Under the pieces are notes generated by a model. That model had not been told where the DNA came from, searched no databases, and saw nothing but the letters and a program-made list of their open reading frames with translations. From Halobaculum sp. MBLA0147 (lineage in GTDB: Archaea; Halobacteriota; Halobacteria; Halobacteriales; Haloferacaceae), in the NCBI RefSeq assembly GCF_041361345.1, contig NZ_JBGKAD010000001.1, forward strand, positions 496,001-560,000: DNA of 64,000 bases, written 5' to 3'. Position 1 is the first letter of the stretch; each line of letters starts with the position of its first letter. The translations under genes were made by a program, and so were the position numbers. Below are positions 26,168-34,663 of the stretch, in pieces.

Positions 26168-26592
26168 CGACACCGGACGGCGTCGACTCGACGGTGGTGT
26201 TCGACACCGAGCCACTCGTCGCGTACTTCTGTGACGAGCCCGGCGCAGATACGGTGCAACGGTACGTGCAGGCAGTCGAAGGCTCCGTCGACGGGTTCGT
26301 CTCTACGGTGAACCTCGCCGAGATACGGTACGTGGTGAGAGCGATCGAGGACAGAGAGCTGGCCGACACTGTGGAGCGAGTGATGGCCGAGAGCGGGATC
26401 GAACGCGTCGACACCACGGAGACGTGGCGTACTGCAGCCCGTTTCAAACACAGACACTCCCCGGCGCTGGGTGACGCCTTCGCGCTGGCGACTGCCGACG
26501 CGGTCGACGGGACACTACTGGTCGGTGCAGACGACGACTACGACGAGTTGACAGACGTGTCGGTCGAACGGTTCAGAACTGACCCGGTCTGA
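26164..26592 (+). CDS. PIN-domain ribonuclease, VapC-like toxin
   Basis: 142 residues starting at a GTG that overlaps the antitoxin stop by 4 bp. PIN acidic residues: Asp in VVFDTEPLVAYF, Glu in VNLAEIRYVV, Asp in ALGDAFALATA and Asp in LLVGADDDYDEL. These are the four positions that hold the catalytic metal. It is a different subfamily from the PIN gene at 4 kb (AbrB-type rather than ribbon-helix-helix partner), so the two pairs should not cross-neutralise. The RNA target is unknown. Confidence 0.82.
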   Translation: MTTPDGVDSTVVFDTEPLVAYFCDEPGADTVQRYVQAVEGSVDGFVSTVNLAEIRYVVRAIEDRELADTVERVMAESGIERVDTTETWRTAARFKHRHSPALGDAFALATADAVDGTLLVGADDDYDELTDVSVERFRTDPV

Positions 26593-26714
26593 GTCCGGAA
26601 CACCACGCCGATCCACGCTGTCTCGGGTCGAGGTGTCTCCTCGCCGTGCGTTCGTTCACCCCGTCGGAACGAGTCCGCGATTCGGCGCGAGGAGCCAGCC
26701 GTGACGAGTCGAGT

Positions 26715-27686
26715 CTACTCGTCGGCCTCCGCCCACGGCCGCGCCGCACTCTCGCCGAACAGTTCCCGCATCAGCGTGACGATGCTCTCGGGTGGGAACT
26801 GCCCGCTCTCGGTGACGATGGCGTCGACGTACCGCGGCGGCGTCACGTCGAACGCGGGGTTGCGGACGGTCACGTCGCCGATCTCCTCGCGGGTCGTCTC
26901 GTCGATCACCTCGCTCTCGTCGCGCATCTCGATCTCGACGGTCTGGCCGGTGAGCGTCTCCGGGTGGAGTTTGATCGTCTGCGCCGCGACCATGATCGGG
27001 ACACCCCGCTCGCGGGCGTTGACCGCCAACCCGGAGGTGCCGATCTTGTTGATGACGGAGCCGTCGGCGGCGATGGAGTCGGCGCCGACGAGCACGTGGT
27101 CCACCTCGTCGAGGTACCGACGCGCCGCGGAGTCGACGATCAGCGTCACGTCGACGCCCATCTCGCGGAGTTCCTCGGCGGTGATGTGCCCCTGGTTGCG
27201 GGGCCGGGTCTCCTTGACGACCGCGGACAGTTCCTTCCCCTGGTCGACGGCCGCCTCGACACACGAGAGCGCGTCCGTCGAGTGACAGTGGGTCATCACC
27301 GTGTCGCCGTCGCGGAGGCGGTTCGCGCCGATCTCCCCCAGATCCGACTGTGCACGGTCGAGTCGGTCCGTGAACGCCTCGGCGGCGTCGACGACGGAGG
27401 TGCGGAGTTCCGCGACGGAGTCGCCCGTCATCCGTTCGAGGACGTACCGGAGCGCGTTCGGCAGCGACACCGCAGTCGGACGCGTGTCGTAGAGGTGGCG
27501 ACCGGCGCGGCGCAGTTGTCGCTCGAAGGCGGCCGGCGACTCGGCCTCCGAGTCGCGGGCCTGCGTCGCCAGCGCCTCCGCCGCGGCACCGGCGATGGTC
27601 GCCGCGCCGCGGATCTCCATCGTCGCGATCGACTCGGCGGTCGACTGTAACTCCGGGTGGAGTCTCCCCGCTGGCTCGTTCGACAT
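26715..27686 (-). CDS. e2b2: Ribose-1,5-bisphosphate isomerase (eIF-2B alpha family)
   Basis: 323 residues. It converts ribose-1,5-bisphosphate to ribulose-1,5-bisphosphate in archaeal nucleotide degradation. In haloarchaea without RuBisCO the product is reported to enter a non-carboxylating pentose bisphosphate route. The catalytic Cys is in VMTHCHSTDALS and the Asp in LVGADSIAADGSVINKIGT. PRNQGHITAEEL and PRYVDAIVTE are typical of the archaeal enzyme as opposed to translation factor eIF-2B subunits. No RuBisCO or AMP phosphorylase gene is in the window. Confidence 0.9.
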   Translation of the reverse strand: MSNEPAGRLHPELQSTAESIATMEIRGAATIAGAAAEALATQARDSEAESPAAFERQLRRAGRHLYDTRPTAVSLPNALRYVLERMTGDSVAELRTSVVDAAEAFTDRLDRAQSDLGEIGANRLRDGDTVMTHCHSTDALSCVEAAVDQGKELSAVVKETRPRNQGHITAEELREMGVDVTLIVDSAARRYLDEVDHVLVGADSIAADGSVINKIGTSGLAVNARERGVPIMVAAQTIKLHPETLTGQTVEIEMRDESEVIDETTREEIGDVTVRNPAFDVTPPRYVDAIVTESGQFPPESIVTLMRELFGESAARPWAEADE

Positions 27687-27772
27687 ACCGGCCCGTTCCC
27701 GACGGGTCCTCTTAGATTGCGTGGTGGACCCGCTCACGCCACGCCGGTCGAGGAGTTGCGTCGGTGCGCGAC

Positions 27773-28159
27773 TCACTTCCCCCCGTCCAGAACTCCCCGC
27801 AGCGCGGCGGCGAGTTCCTCGGAGCGGCGGATCGTCAACGTCTCCGCGGTGACGAACACCCCCTCCTCGTCGCCGGTGAGTCTGACGAGGTGGCCGTCGG
27901 TGAACACCCGCACGGTGTAGCGGTAGTCGCCCAACTCGGAGCCGGTGTAGGCGGGGCCGGTGTGGAACCCGTCGCGAGCCAGTTCCACGAACCCGGTGAG
28001 GTCCGCGTCCGCGTCCAGGTCCGAGCGCAGGTACACCTGTTCGAACGCCGCCGGCGTGAAGTAGGTCACGCTGCGCAGTCTGTCGCCCAGGCCACTCCGC
28101 GCGGCCGCCGTCACCGCCTCCGCGCGCTCTGGCGAGAGCAGTCTGTCTCGTCGCTCCAT
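27773..28159 (-). CDS. Conserved haloarchaeal hypothetical protein
   Basis: 128 soluble residues. Distinctive parts are GLGDRLRSVTYFTPAAFEQVYLRSDLDADAD, ARDGFHTGPAYTGSELGDYRYTVRVFTDGHLVRL and VFVTAETLTI. The fold looks alpha/beta with no metal or nucleotide motif that I can identify. Similar short proteins occur widely in haloarchaea, often near signalling genes, with no known function. Codon use is native. Confidence 0.7.
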   Translation of the reverse strand: MERRDRLLSPERAEAVTAAARSGLGDRLRSVTYFTPAAFEQVYLRSDLDADADLTGFVELARDGFHTGPAYTGSELGDYRYTVRVFTDGHLVRLTGDEEGVFVTAETLTIRRSEELAAALRGVLDGGK

Positions 28160-28300
28160 GCCTGTGTGTCTCTCGCACCCTCGGTACGAGACGTTTTCGG
28201 CCGTCTACTTCCGGACCTCGTCGTCTGGCAGTGTGTGGTGACTGGTTCGAAACGGCGACCTGTCACGGGGTGTGCACGCGCCGAGACTCACCACGAGAGG

Positions 28301-28306
28301 TTTATC
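28301..28306 (+). promoter_or_regulatory. TATA-like box of the small membrane gene
   Basis: TTTATC lies 23-28 bp before the GTG at 28329 and 17-22 bp before the GTG at 28323, favouring a leaderless start at one of these codons. Confidence 0.45.
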
Positions 28307-28322
28307 GGTCGAGTACGAACCG

Positions 28323-28679
28323 GTGCGTGTGACACGGACACAGCCCTCCACTGGGGGTGGGAGTTCGCCCCCACTCGGCGTGTTGCTGGTCGCCGGACTC
28401 GGCATCCTGAGTGCCGTCTTCGACGTACTCGGCGGAGTCGGCGCGCTCGGTGCCGGTCCCGTCGGGTTCTTCGGCGGCACAGTCGGGATCGCGTTGGCCG
28501 TCGGGCAGATCGTCACCTTGCTCGCGCTACTCCGGATGCGCCGGTGGGCGTGGACGGTGACGCTGGTCGTGATCGGGTTGAACGCACTCGTCTCGCTGGT
28601 GACGCTCAGCCCCGTGTCGCTGCTGCTCGACCTACTCGTCGGTGGGTACCTCTTCTCCGTCGGCGAGAAGTTCGACTGA
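28323..28679 (+). CDS. Small membrane protein
   Basis: About 118 residues with four hydrophobic helices (LGVLLVAGLGILSAVFDVL; GFFGGTVGIALAVGQIVTLL; WAWTVTLVVIGLNALVSLV; LLLDLLVGGYLF). It is a haloarchaeal membrane protein of unknown role. Starts at GTG 28323, GTG 28329 or GTG 28272 are possible. The TATA-like box at 28301 argues for 28323 or 28329 and against 28272, which lies upstream of it. Confidence 0.7.
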   Translation: MRVTRTQPSTGGGSSPPLGVLLVAGLGILSAVFDVLGGVGALGAGPVGFFGGTVGIALAVGQIVTLLALLRMRRWAWTVTLVVIGLNALVSLVTLSPVSLLLDLLVGGYLFSVGEKFD

Positions 28680-28837
28680 GCGGTGCGGACGGGTGGCGAC
28701 ACGTCTGTCGACGCCACAGAGCACTCTCGACACACTCGGAGCCACGTCGCCCCGCCCGGGACCCGGTCACCCCGTCTCGGAACCCGTGAGTCCCCGAAAC
28801 GGTGAACCGTGTCGTCGCCTCACCAACCCCCGAGACG

Positions 28838-29092
28838 ATGGGACGAGCACTGGAGAGGGTCCGAGGCGGCGTGGACCGACTCGACGAGTGGACCGACGGC
28901 GACGCAGACGGCGTCGTGATCGCCACACTGGGGCTGTCCGTGTACGTCGCAGAGACACTGTTGGGCACGAACCCGGCCTGGTACTACGCGGCACCGTTCC
29001 TCGCCCTCCTCGTGTCCGCGTTCAGACACCCACTCTGGCGGCGCTACCGTGCGTGGTCGGTCGACGACGAGACCGCTCGCCAGGACGGTTGA
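28838..29092 (+). CDS. Small membrane protein
   Basis: 84 residues. After a charged leader (MGRALERVRGGVDRLDEWTD) come two hydrophobic stretches, VVIATLGLSVYVAETLL and AWYYAAPFLALLVSAF, and a basic tail HPLWRRYRAW. I do not recognise a family. The ATG at 28838 is preferred over an upstream GTG at 28802 because the upstream codons add no hydrophobic or conserved segment. It is convergent with the MetE-like pair. Confidence 0.65.
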   Translation: MGRALERVRGGVDRLDEWTDGDADGVVIATLGLSVYVAETLLGTNPAWYYAAPFLALLVSAFRHPLWRRYRAWSVDDETARQDG

Positions 29093-29125
29093 ACGGGCGC
29101 GACTGGGATGGGCCGGTTCCCCCGA

Positions 29126-30199
29126 TCAGTCCGCCGTCGGGGTCGGCGCAGCCACGTCGATCTCGCCCGCGTCGAGTCGCTCCTCGACGTTCCGGGCGGC
29201 CTGCACGAGGTTCTCCATCTTCCCGTAGGCGATCTCCCGCGGGAGCAGCTTCAGCCCGCAGTCCGGGGAGACCGTGAGCTTCTCCGGCGGGACGATCTCG
29301 AACCCCTGCTCGATGTTCGCCTCGATCTCTTCGACGGACTCCACCTCGGCGGTGTGGGCGTCCACGACACCCAGCGCGAGGTCCGGCGCGAACTCGCCGT
29401 CGGCGAACACCTCGACCTGCTCGTAGTCGCCGTTGCACAGCTCCACGTCGAACTCGTCGATCGGGAACTCGTTGATCTCCGGGTAGATCCGCGAGTAGTC
29501 CCCGTAGCAGACGTGGAGGCCGATCCGCACCGTCTCGGGGATGTCGTCGACGATCCGTTCCAGCGCCTCGCCGACGATGGCGTGGTCGTCGACGTGTTGG
29601 GCCAGCGCCGGCTCGTCGATCTGGACGTAGCGCGCGCCGGCCTCCACGAGGCGTTCGATCTCGTGGTTGACCAGGTCCGCGATCTCGTACGTCAACTCGG
29701 CGGTGTCGCCGTAGTGTTCGTCGAACGCCCACCGGGCGAGCGTGTACGGCCCCGTGATCGGCACCTTCACCGGGCGCTGGGCCACGTCGTCGACGAACTC
29801 GAACTCGTCGACGAGCCACGGCTCCGCGTAGCCCACCTCGTCGACGACGGACGGCTTCCGGAAGGTGTTGTGGCCCCACACCTTCACCGGGCCGTTGAAC
29901 TCGTAGCCGTCGATCCGTTCGGCGAAGTACTCCACCATCTCGTTGCGGCGCACCTCGCCGTCGACGACCACGTCGAGCCCGGACCGCTCGTGTTCGTTCG
30001 TGATCACGCGTGCGGCGTCGTCTTTCGCCTCGGCCCAGTCGTCGGCGTCGAAGCGCGCGTCGTCGTCCTCGAAGCGGTCGCGGGCGCGGTTGAGCCACGT
30101 CGGCTTCTTGTACGATCCGACGACCGTCGTCATCAGGAAGTGGTCGTGCGGGTGGTCGGCAGGGCGGAACTGCTCGCGGTTCGCGGGGTTGCGGCTCAT
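29126..30199 (-). CDS. metE: Cobalamin-independent methionine synthase, catalytic (MetE C-terminal type)
   Basis: 357 residues, matching the short archaeal core MetE. Zinc and homocysteine ligands are visible: His and Cys in IGLHVCYGDYSRIYP and Cys in VSPDCGLKLLP. VQIDEPAL is the conserved barrel motif. The N-terminus shows TTVVGSYKKPTWL. It transfers a methyl group to homocysteine; archaeal core enzymes are thought to use a methylcorrinoid donor rather than folate. Its ATG overlaps the upstream MetE-like gene by 4 bp, so the two are translated together. Confidence 0.88.
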   Translation of the reverse strand: MSRNPANREQFRPADHPHDHFLMTTVVGSYKKPTWLNRARDRFEDDDARFDADDWAEAKDDAARVITNEHERSGLDVVVDGEVRRNEMVEYFAERIDGYEFNGPVKVWGHNTFRKPSVVDEVGYAEPWLVDEFEFVDDVAQRPVKVPITGPYTLARWAFDEHYGDTAELTYEIADLVNHEIERLVEAGARYVQIDEPALAQHVDDHAIVGEALERIVDDIPETVRIGLHVCYGDYSRIYPEINEFPIDEFDVELCNGDYEQVEVFADGEFAPDLALGVVDAHTAEVESVEEIEANIEQGFEIVPPEKLTVSPDCGLKLLPREIAYGKMENLVQAARNVEERLDAGEIDVAAPTPTAD

Positions 30200-31308
30200 G
30201 CGGTCACCTCCGTCTCCAGGCGGTCGCGAGCGAGCGCGGCACCCTCGGCGAGGGTCGCCAGCTTCTCGCGGTGGCGGTTCACGGGCAAGTAGAACGTCTC
30301 CGTGTTGTGTGTCACGTACGTGGTCTCGAAGGTCGTCGCGGGGACGTTGTCGTGGACCCACTCCACGCGGTCCGCGACCGTCTCCGGCTCCTCGACGAGC
30401 GTGTTCTGCCCGTCGACGAGGCCCAGCGCCACGTCGTCGGTACAGCCGTACTCGTTGAGACAGTACAGCGTCTCGTCGCGGTCGCCGGCCACGAAGTCGA
30501 AGCCGACGCCGTCGATGTCGGCGTCCAACAGGTGTGCGTACGGCTTCTCCTCGAAGGAGTCCCAGTAGGTGTCGACCACCACGTCGGCGTCCGTCGCCGT
30601 CGCGACGGTGTCGACCGCGGCGCTGGCTCGCTCGTCGAGCCCGTCACCGGGTGGGTTCACGACGTAGGAGGGTTCGTGGAGGAACAGCGTCGCGTGGGTC
30701 GGGAACGCCTCGACCTCCGCCGCGAGGAGGTCGGCGACCGCCGCGAGCAACTCCGCCTCGTCGTCGTAGAACTCGTCGGTCGCCAGGTCCGCGAGCGTGT
30801 ACGGGCCCGGCAGGACGGCCTGCGTCGCGGCCGCCGCGTCGCCGTCGAAGGCGTCCACGGTCGTCTCCGTGTCGGCGGTCGGGTCGCGTGCGTCGCCCTC
30901 GATCCGGGTCAGCGGCTCCGCGCCGTCGAGTAGTTCCGTCGCCGCGGTCAACTCCGCACCCACGTCGCCGGACGGCGCCAACTCGTCGACGATCCGGGGG
31001 TCGCGGTAGAAGTTGTTGTTGTCGTAGTAGCGCACGATCCCACCGGCCTCGACGGCGTCGGAGACGATCAGCGGGTGTGCGAGCACGTCGTCCCAACGGA
31101 GTTGCCCCTCGACGATCCGGTCGAGGCCGGCGTCGAGTTGGTCCGCCACCACGGTCTCGCGAGCGCGCTCGTACGCCGCCCGTACCTCCGGGCCCTCGTC
31201 GCCGGAGATCAGGTCACCCTTCTGGTGGCCCTTCAGCTCCGACAGCTCTCGTTTCGCAGGGTCTGGCAACGGGTACAACCCCGTCGTCGTCGCCACGATC
31301 TCGGTCAT
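30196..31308 (-). CDS. MetE-like protein lacking zinc ligands (partner of metE)
   Basis: 370 residues, related to MetE barrels (VVATTTGLYPLPD-type start, EGQLRWDDVLAHPL, IVRYYDNNNFYRDP, GPYTLADLATDEF). At the positions where the catalytic domain has HVC and PDCGL, this protein has VDTYWDSFE and THNTETFYLP, so the zinc site is absent. It may act like the N-terminal domain of two-domain bacterial MetE or bind the methyl donor. The ATG at 31308 (MTEIVATTTG) is preferred over one at 31335: homologues begin there, and an AT-rich TATTAT lies just over 20 bp upstream on the minus strand. Confidence 0.8.
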   Translation of the reverse strand: MTEIVATTTGLYPLPDPAKRELSELKGHQKGDLISGDEGPEVRAAYERARETVVADQLDAGLDRIVEGQLRWDDVLAHPLIVSDAVEAGGIVRYYDNNNFYRDPRIVDELAPSGDVGAELTAATELLDGAEPLTRIEGDARDPTADTETTVDAFDGDAAAATQAVLPGPYTLADLATDEFYDDEAELLAAVADLLAAEVEAFPTHATLFLHEPSYVVNPPGDGLDERASAAVDTVATATDADVVVDTYWDSFEEKPYAHLLDADIDGVGFDFVAGDRDETLYCLNEYGCTDDVALGLVDGQNTLVEEPETVADRVEWVHDNVPATTFETTYVTHNTETFYLPVNRHREKLATLAEGAALARDRLETEVTA

Positions 31309-31731
31309 CACCTGGTTCTTGGAATGCTCGTGCATAATACTGTTGTCTTCGACCGATGTCCGAGAGTTATCTCTCGTGTGGTGGGTGCCGCGCCGCCGTG
31401 GGACGGGAGAGGGTACGGCGAGGCTGGAGGCGACCCACGTCGGTCTCGTCACCACGCCTGCCACGTAGATAGCAAGCATCGGCACGCTCCAGTCCAAGGG
31501 ACGGACACTCTTCCCCGTGGACGACGACCGCCTCCACGCCTCGAGGCGCGAAGCACGCGACGCGTACCGTGATGTCCCGCTCACGCATTGGAGGTGATCC
31601 CTGATAGTGGCGGCTGGGGCGGCGGTGGCAGTCGCCACGAGAGCGAGCCAGCGGCGGAGGTTACTAATACTGATCCATCGCTGGGTCCGGCGGAGGTTGC
31701 TCGCCGCTACGTGGCGACCCGAAACGGGAAC
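31309..31731. other. Intergenic region between metE-like and SMI1-like genes
   Basis: About 420 bp. It contains the metE operon promoter (AT-rich near 31330-31345) and a G-rich tract near 31605-31630. Frames open on the minus strand are Arg/Pro-rich and look non-coding. I see no riboswitch fold that I can name and no toxin remnant. Confidence 0.45.
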
Positions 31732-32256
31732 TCAGTGCCGCCGAATCGCGACGTCGACCCGCAGCCGCTCGCTGTCCCGATCGTACTCGTACTCGCCAGA
31801 TCGGAGTGCGTCGAGGACCGTCTCGAAGTAGGCACCGAACGAGGGTTCGAGTTCCTCCCGGTTCGAACTCTCGTGATCCCACCGCAGAAACACCGTCTCC
31901 TCCCCGCTCGTGGCCGCCCTGACACACAGGTAGTCACCGTTGCCCACAGCCAGCACTGGAACGAGCGATTCTCCCCAGAAGTCGTAGTCGAAGTCGCCGT
32001 CGATGCCACGCAGGACCTCCGTCGTCTCCACGAGGTCGGACAGCGAGAGTAGCCCGTACCCGAGGACGCCGTCCCACGAACACGTCTCACCGTCGTGGAT
32101 AGCGTACGACTCCCGGACCGACGGTGGGAAACGCACGTCGAGGCGCTCCTCGGCGGCCGCTATCTCCGCCTCCGTGGCGGGCGGTCGCAACTGTGACGTG
32201 AGCGCGGGAGCGTTGTCCTCGGCCCACGCCTCCAGTTCTCGCCAGCGTCGTTCCAC
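31732..32256 (-). CDS. SMI1/KNR4-like protein (possible immunity protein)
   Basis: 174 residues. The SMI1/KNR4 (SUKH) signature is visible: LRPPATEAEIAAAEERLDVRFPPSVRESYAIHDGE, then LLSLSDLVETTEVL, VPVLAVGNGDYLCVRA and VFLRWDHESSNREELEPSF. In bacteria such proteins often neutralise nuclease-type polymorphic toxins. A toxin gene is not adjacent: the next gene is a second SMI1-like protein 114 bp upstream on the same strand. The immunity role is inferred; eukaryotic members have signalling roles. Confidence 0.8.
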   Translation of the reverse strand: MERRWRELEAWAEDNAPALTSQLRPPATEAEIAAAEERLDVRFPPSVRESYAIHDGETCSWDGVLGYGLLSLSDLVETTEVLRGIDGDFDYDFWGESLVPVLAVGNGDYLCVRAATSGEETVFLRWDHESSNREELEPSFGAYFETVLDALRSGEYEYDRDSERLRVDVAIRRH

Positions 32257-32370
32257 AATGCCGGCAGTTCACTCCCTTCGGTAACAAACGTGGTGGTCGG
32301 ACTGGAACTCGTCCGGTTGCGCCAGGACGGATCGGGTGCCGTCACTCGCTACCGGGGGAAACCCGGACGT

Positions 32371-33345
32371 TCACAGCACCCGTTCGCGGACTGTCTCGAC
32401 ATCCTCCAGTTCCGTGTCGTACACCTCGCGGAGGACCCGCTCGGTGACCGCGGCCGCCCGGTCGGCGTCTAACGACGGGTCGACCGTGGTGACGAACATC
32501 TCACTCTCCTCGTGGACCGGGAGGTCCTCCTCGAACAGGACGGTCTTGGCGGCGTCGACGTGGCTCCGGTCGGGCAGTCCCGCGACGTTGAGCGTCCCCC
32601 ACTGGAACTGGACGCAGGGGTCGACCGACCCCTGCCAGTCGAGACAGACCTCGGCGAACCAGTTGTCGTCGTATTCACCCCCTCGACGGTCGTAGTGAGC
32701 GTCGTAGACCCGTCGGAGGTCCGCGCTCGTCGGGTCGGAGACCTCCGTAGCCTCGTGTCGCCAGATATCCGGTGGCTCGGCCACCAGCCCGTGGGTGTGC
32801 TCCGAGTAGCGGAGCGTCCCCTCTTCGAGCGCGGTCGCGTAGCCGTCGAACCACGCGGTGAACCCCTCACCGCGGACATACCGTCCCGGCATGTCGTGCC
32901 AGACGGTTATCACCTGGCCGTAGTCCCCCTCGGGTGTGGGGTCCAGGTCCAGACAGAGGAAGTTACCCGAGGCGTCGTGTGCGAACGGAATGTCGTTCCA
33001 CCAGACCTCGGCCACCTCCGGGTCGGGGCTGCCGGCCCAGTCCTCGAACCCATCGAGTCGTCCCTCGAAGGTCCCCTCCGCCAGCGCCGTCGTCATCTGC
33101 GTGTAGTTGTCGACGATACTCTCGGCGGAGCAGAGGGCGTGCCGGCGAAACAGGGGTCTCGACCCCGGCGTCTGCCCGTCGTGTCGCCGGAGGAACGTCT
33201 CGAAGGGGTCCGGGAGGTCGACCCCGACGGTCTCCGCTATCGCAGCCACGTCCTCGTCGGATGGGGGCGGGGAGAGGACATCCGCGGCGTCGTGCGCTTC
33301 GAGCCAGTCCTCGACGATTTGCCAGCTCTCGTGGATGGGTCGCAT
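32371..33345 (-). CDS. SMI1/KNR4-like protein with C-terminal extension
   Basis: 324 residues. Residues about 1-195 form an SMI1/KNR4-type domain (LSPPPSDEDVAAIAETVGVDLPDPFETFLRRHDGQ; AEVWWNDIPFAHDASGNFLCLDLDPTPEGDYGQVI). The remaining roughly 120 residues (YDAHYDRRGGEYDDNWFAEV ... VREVYDTELEDVE) make a separate alpha/beta domain that I do not recognise. The ATG at 33345 begins MRPIHESWQIVEDWL; the upstream sequence is AT-rich (ATATTTTATC near 33380-33389), a probable promoter. Together with the next gene it may be a two-protein immunity unit. Confidence 0.75.
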   Translation of the reverse strand: MRPIHESWQIVEDWLEAHDAADVLSPPPSDEDVAAIAETVGVDLPDPFETFLRRHDGQTPGSRPLFRRHALCSAESIVDNYTQMTTALAEGTFEGRLDGFEDWAGSPDPEVAEVWWNDIPFAHDASGNFLCLDLDPTPEGDYGQVITVWHDMPGRYVRGEGFTAWFDGYATALEEGTLRYSEHTHGLVAEPPDIWRHEATEVSDPTSADLRRVYDAHYDRRGGEYDDNWFAEVCLDWQGSVDPCVQFQWGTLNVAGLPDRSHVDAAKTVLFEEDLPVHEESEMFVTTVDPSLDADRAAAVTERVLREVYDTELEDVETVRERVL

Positions 33346-33622
33346 CGTCCGGTCGTATCCTCTTGCGTCTCCCGAAGTATATTTTATCCCGATCTCGAGA
33401 TCGTGACCGGTTGCTCGTCGGCACGGCTGGTGAATTGCTAGGTCGAGCCCGTGGTAGACCCGACTGTCTCGCTCCGTGCGGCGGGCCACCACATGGTACG
33501 GGTTACGATACGGCTACGGGTAGGCGGCCCAGGAGAGAGCCTTGTGAGGCGGGGCGGGGAGGTGACCGGGAGAGCGAGTCGGCTCCGCCAGTCACAAGGG
33601 GGTGTCGCTCGGAGACGCGGGT

Positions 33623-34555
33623 ATGCGTGTGACCTTCCTCGGGACGGGTGCGGCGATGCCACACCCGGAGCGAGTCCAGACTGGTCTCCTCGTGGAGGCG
33701 GCGGCCGGCGACGCGCGGCCGCTGCTCGTCGACTGTGGGGCCGGCATCCTCCACCGGCTCTCGCAGACGGAGCCGGGGTACGAGGCGGTGTCGACGGTGT
33801 TGTTGACACACCACCACCTCGACCACGTGGCGGATCTGCTCCCGTTGGTGAAGGCGCGGTGGCTCGCGGGTGAGGAACACCTCGAGATCGTCGGGCCGAC
33901 GGGGACGAAGGAACTCCTCGACAGCGAACTGGCGACCCACGAGTACCTCGACGGGCGGATCGACCTCACCGTGCGGGAGGTCTCGCCCGGCGAGACGGTC
34001 TCCGTCGCCGGCTTGGCGGTCGACACCTACGAGACGCGCCACTCCGTCCAGTGTCTCGCCTACCGGTTCCGTGCCCCCGACACGGCGCGAGCGTCGGACG
34101 CGGAGGCACCCGAAGAAGGCGGTACGCCAACCGGAGCGCAGACCGGGAACCACACTGGAGAGCGGTCGGCGACGAGCGACGCGGAGGGGCTCTCGGGGGA
34201 GAGCGACGCCGCAGACGGTGTCACGACGGAGGACGTCGTCCCCGGCGCGGGCGAGCGACCGGGGGAGTTCGTCTTCTCGGGGGACTCGGAGGCGTTCGAG
34301 GGGCTGGCGAACTTCGCGGACGGGGCACAGGTGTTGGCGCACGACTGCTCGTTCCCCGACGGGATCGACGTGGACAACCACCCGAACCCGACGCAGTTGG
34401 GGGCGGCGCTGGCGGGGACCGATGTAGAGCGTGTCTACCTCACTCACCAGTACCCACACACGGACGGCGAGGAGGAGGCGATGATCGAGTCCGTCGAGGC
34501 ACAGTTCGACGGGGACGTTCGCGTCGCCCGCGACGGGCTGCGGTTCACGGTCTGA
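33623..34555 (+). CDS. Metallo-beta-lactamase fold hydrolase (RNase Z/ElaC-like)
   Basis: 310 residues. The N-terminal VTFLGTGAAMPHPERVQTGLLV and the metal motif LTHHHLDHVADLLPLV (about residue 55), with further His in ETRHSVQCLAYRF, AHDCSF and YLTHQYPH, place it in the RNase Z-like branch of the MBL superfamily, with a two-zinc site. An acidic insert of about 50 residues (about 155-205) interrupts the fold, typical of haloarchaeal loop extensions. It could be a tRNA 3'-processing relative or another phosphodiesterase; the sequence does not decide this. Confidence 0.85.
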   Translation: MRVTFLGTGAAMPHPERVQTGLLVEAAAGDARPLLVDCGAGILHRLSQTEPGYEAVSTVLLTHHHLDHVADLLPLVKARWLAGEEHLEIVGPTGTKELLDSELATHEYLDGRIDLTVREVSPGETVSVAGLAVDTYETRHSVQCLAYRFRAPDTARASDAEAPEEGGTPTGAQTGNHTGERSATSDAEGLSGESDAADGVTTEDVVPGAGERPGEFVFSGDSEAFEGLANFADGAQVLAHDCSFPDGIDVDNHPNPTQLGAALAGTDVERVYLTHQYPHTDGEEEAMIESVEAQFDGDVRVARDGLRFTV

Positions 34556-34632
34556 CGGGCGAAGATTCGCGTCACAGACCGGAGCCCACCAGACGAGAAT
34601 CACGGTTCGCGACTCGACACACCGCCGGGAAC

Positions 34633-34640
34633 GTTTATGA
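34633..34640 (+). promoter_or_regulatory. TATA box of the PAC2 gene
   Basis: GTTTATGA ends 23 bp before the GTG at 34664. It overlaps an apparent ATG at 34637, so that ATG is unlikely to be the true start. Confidence 0.5.
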
Positions 34641-34663
34641 CGGCGACCGTGGTACGTCGAGAC

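Noticed and set aside
24803-27686. Operon linking PfkB kinase and ribose-1,5-bisphosphate isomerase
   Set aside because: They are on the same strand, but a toxin-antitoxin pair on the opposite strand lies between them, so cotranscription is unlikely.
31309-31731. SAM or other riboswitch ahead of the metE pair
   Set aside because: I could not draw a known aptamer, and the preferred start implies an almost leaderless transcript.
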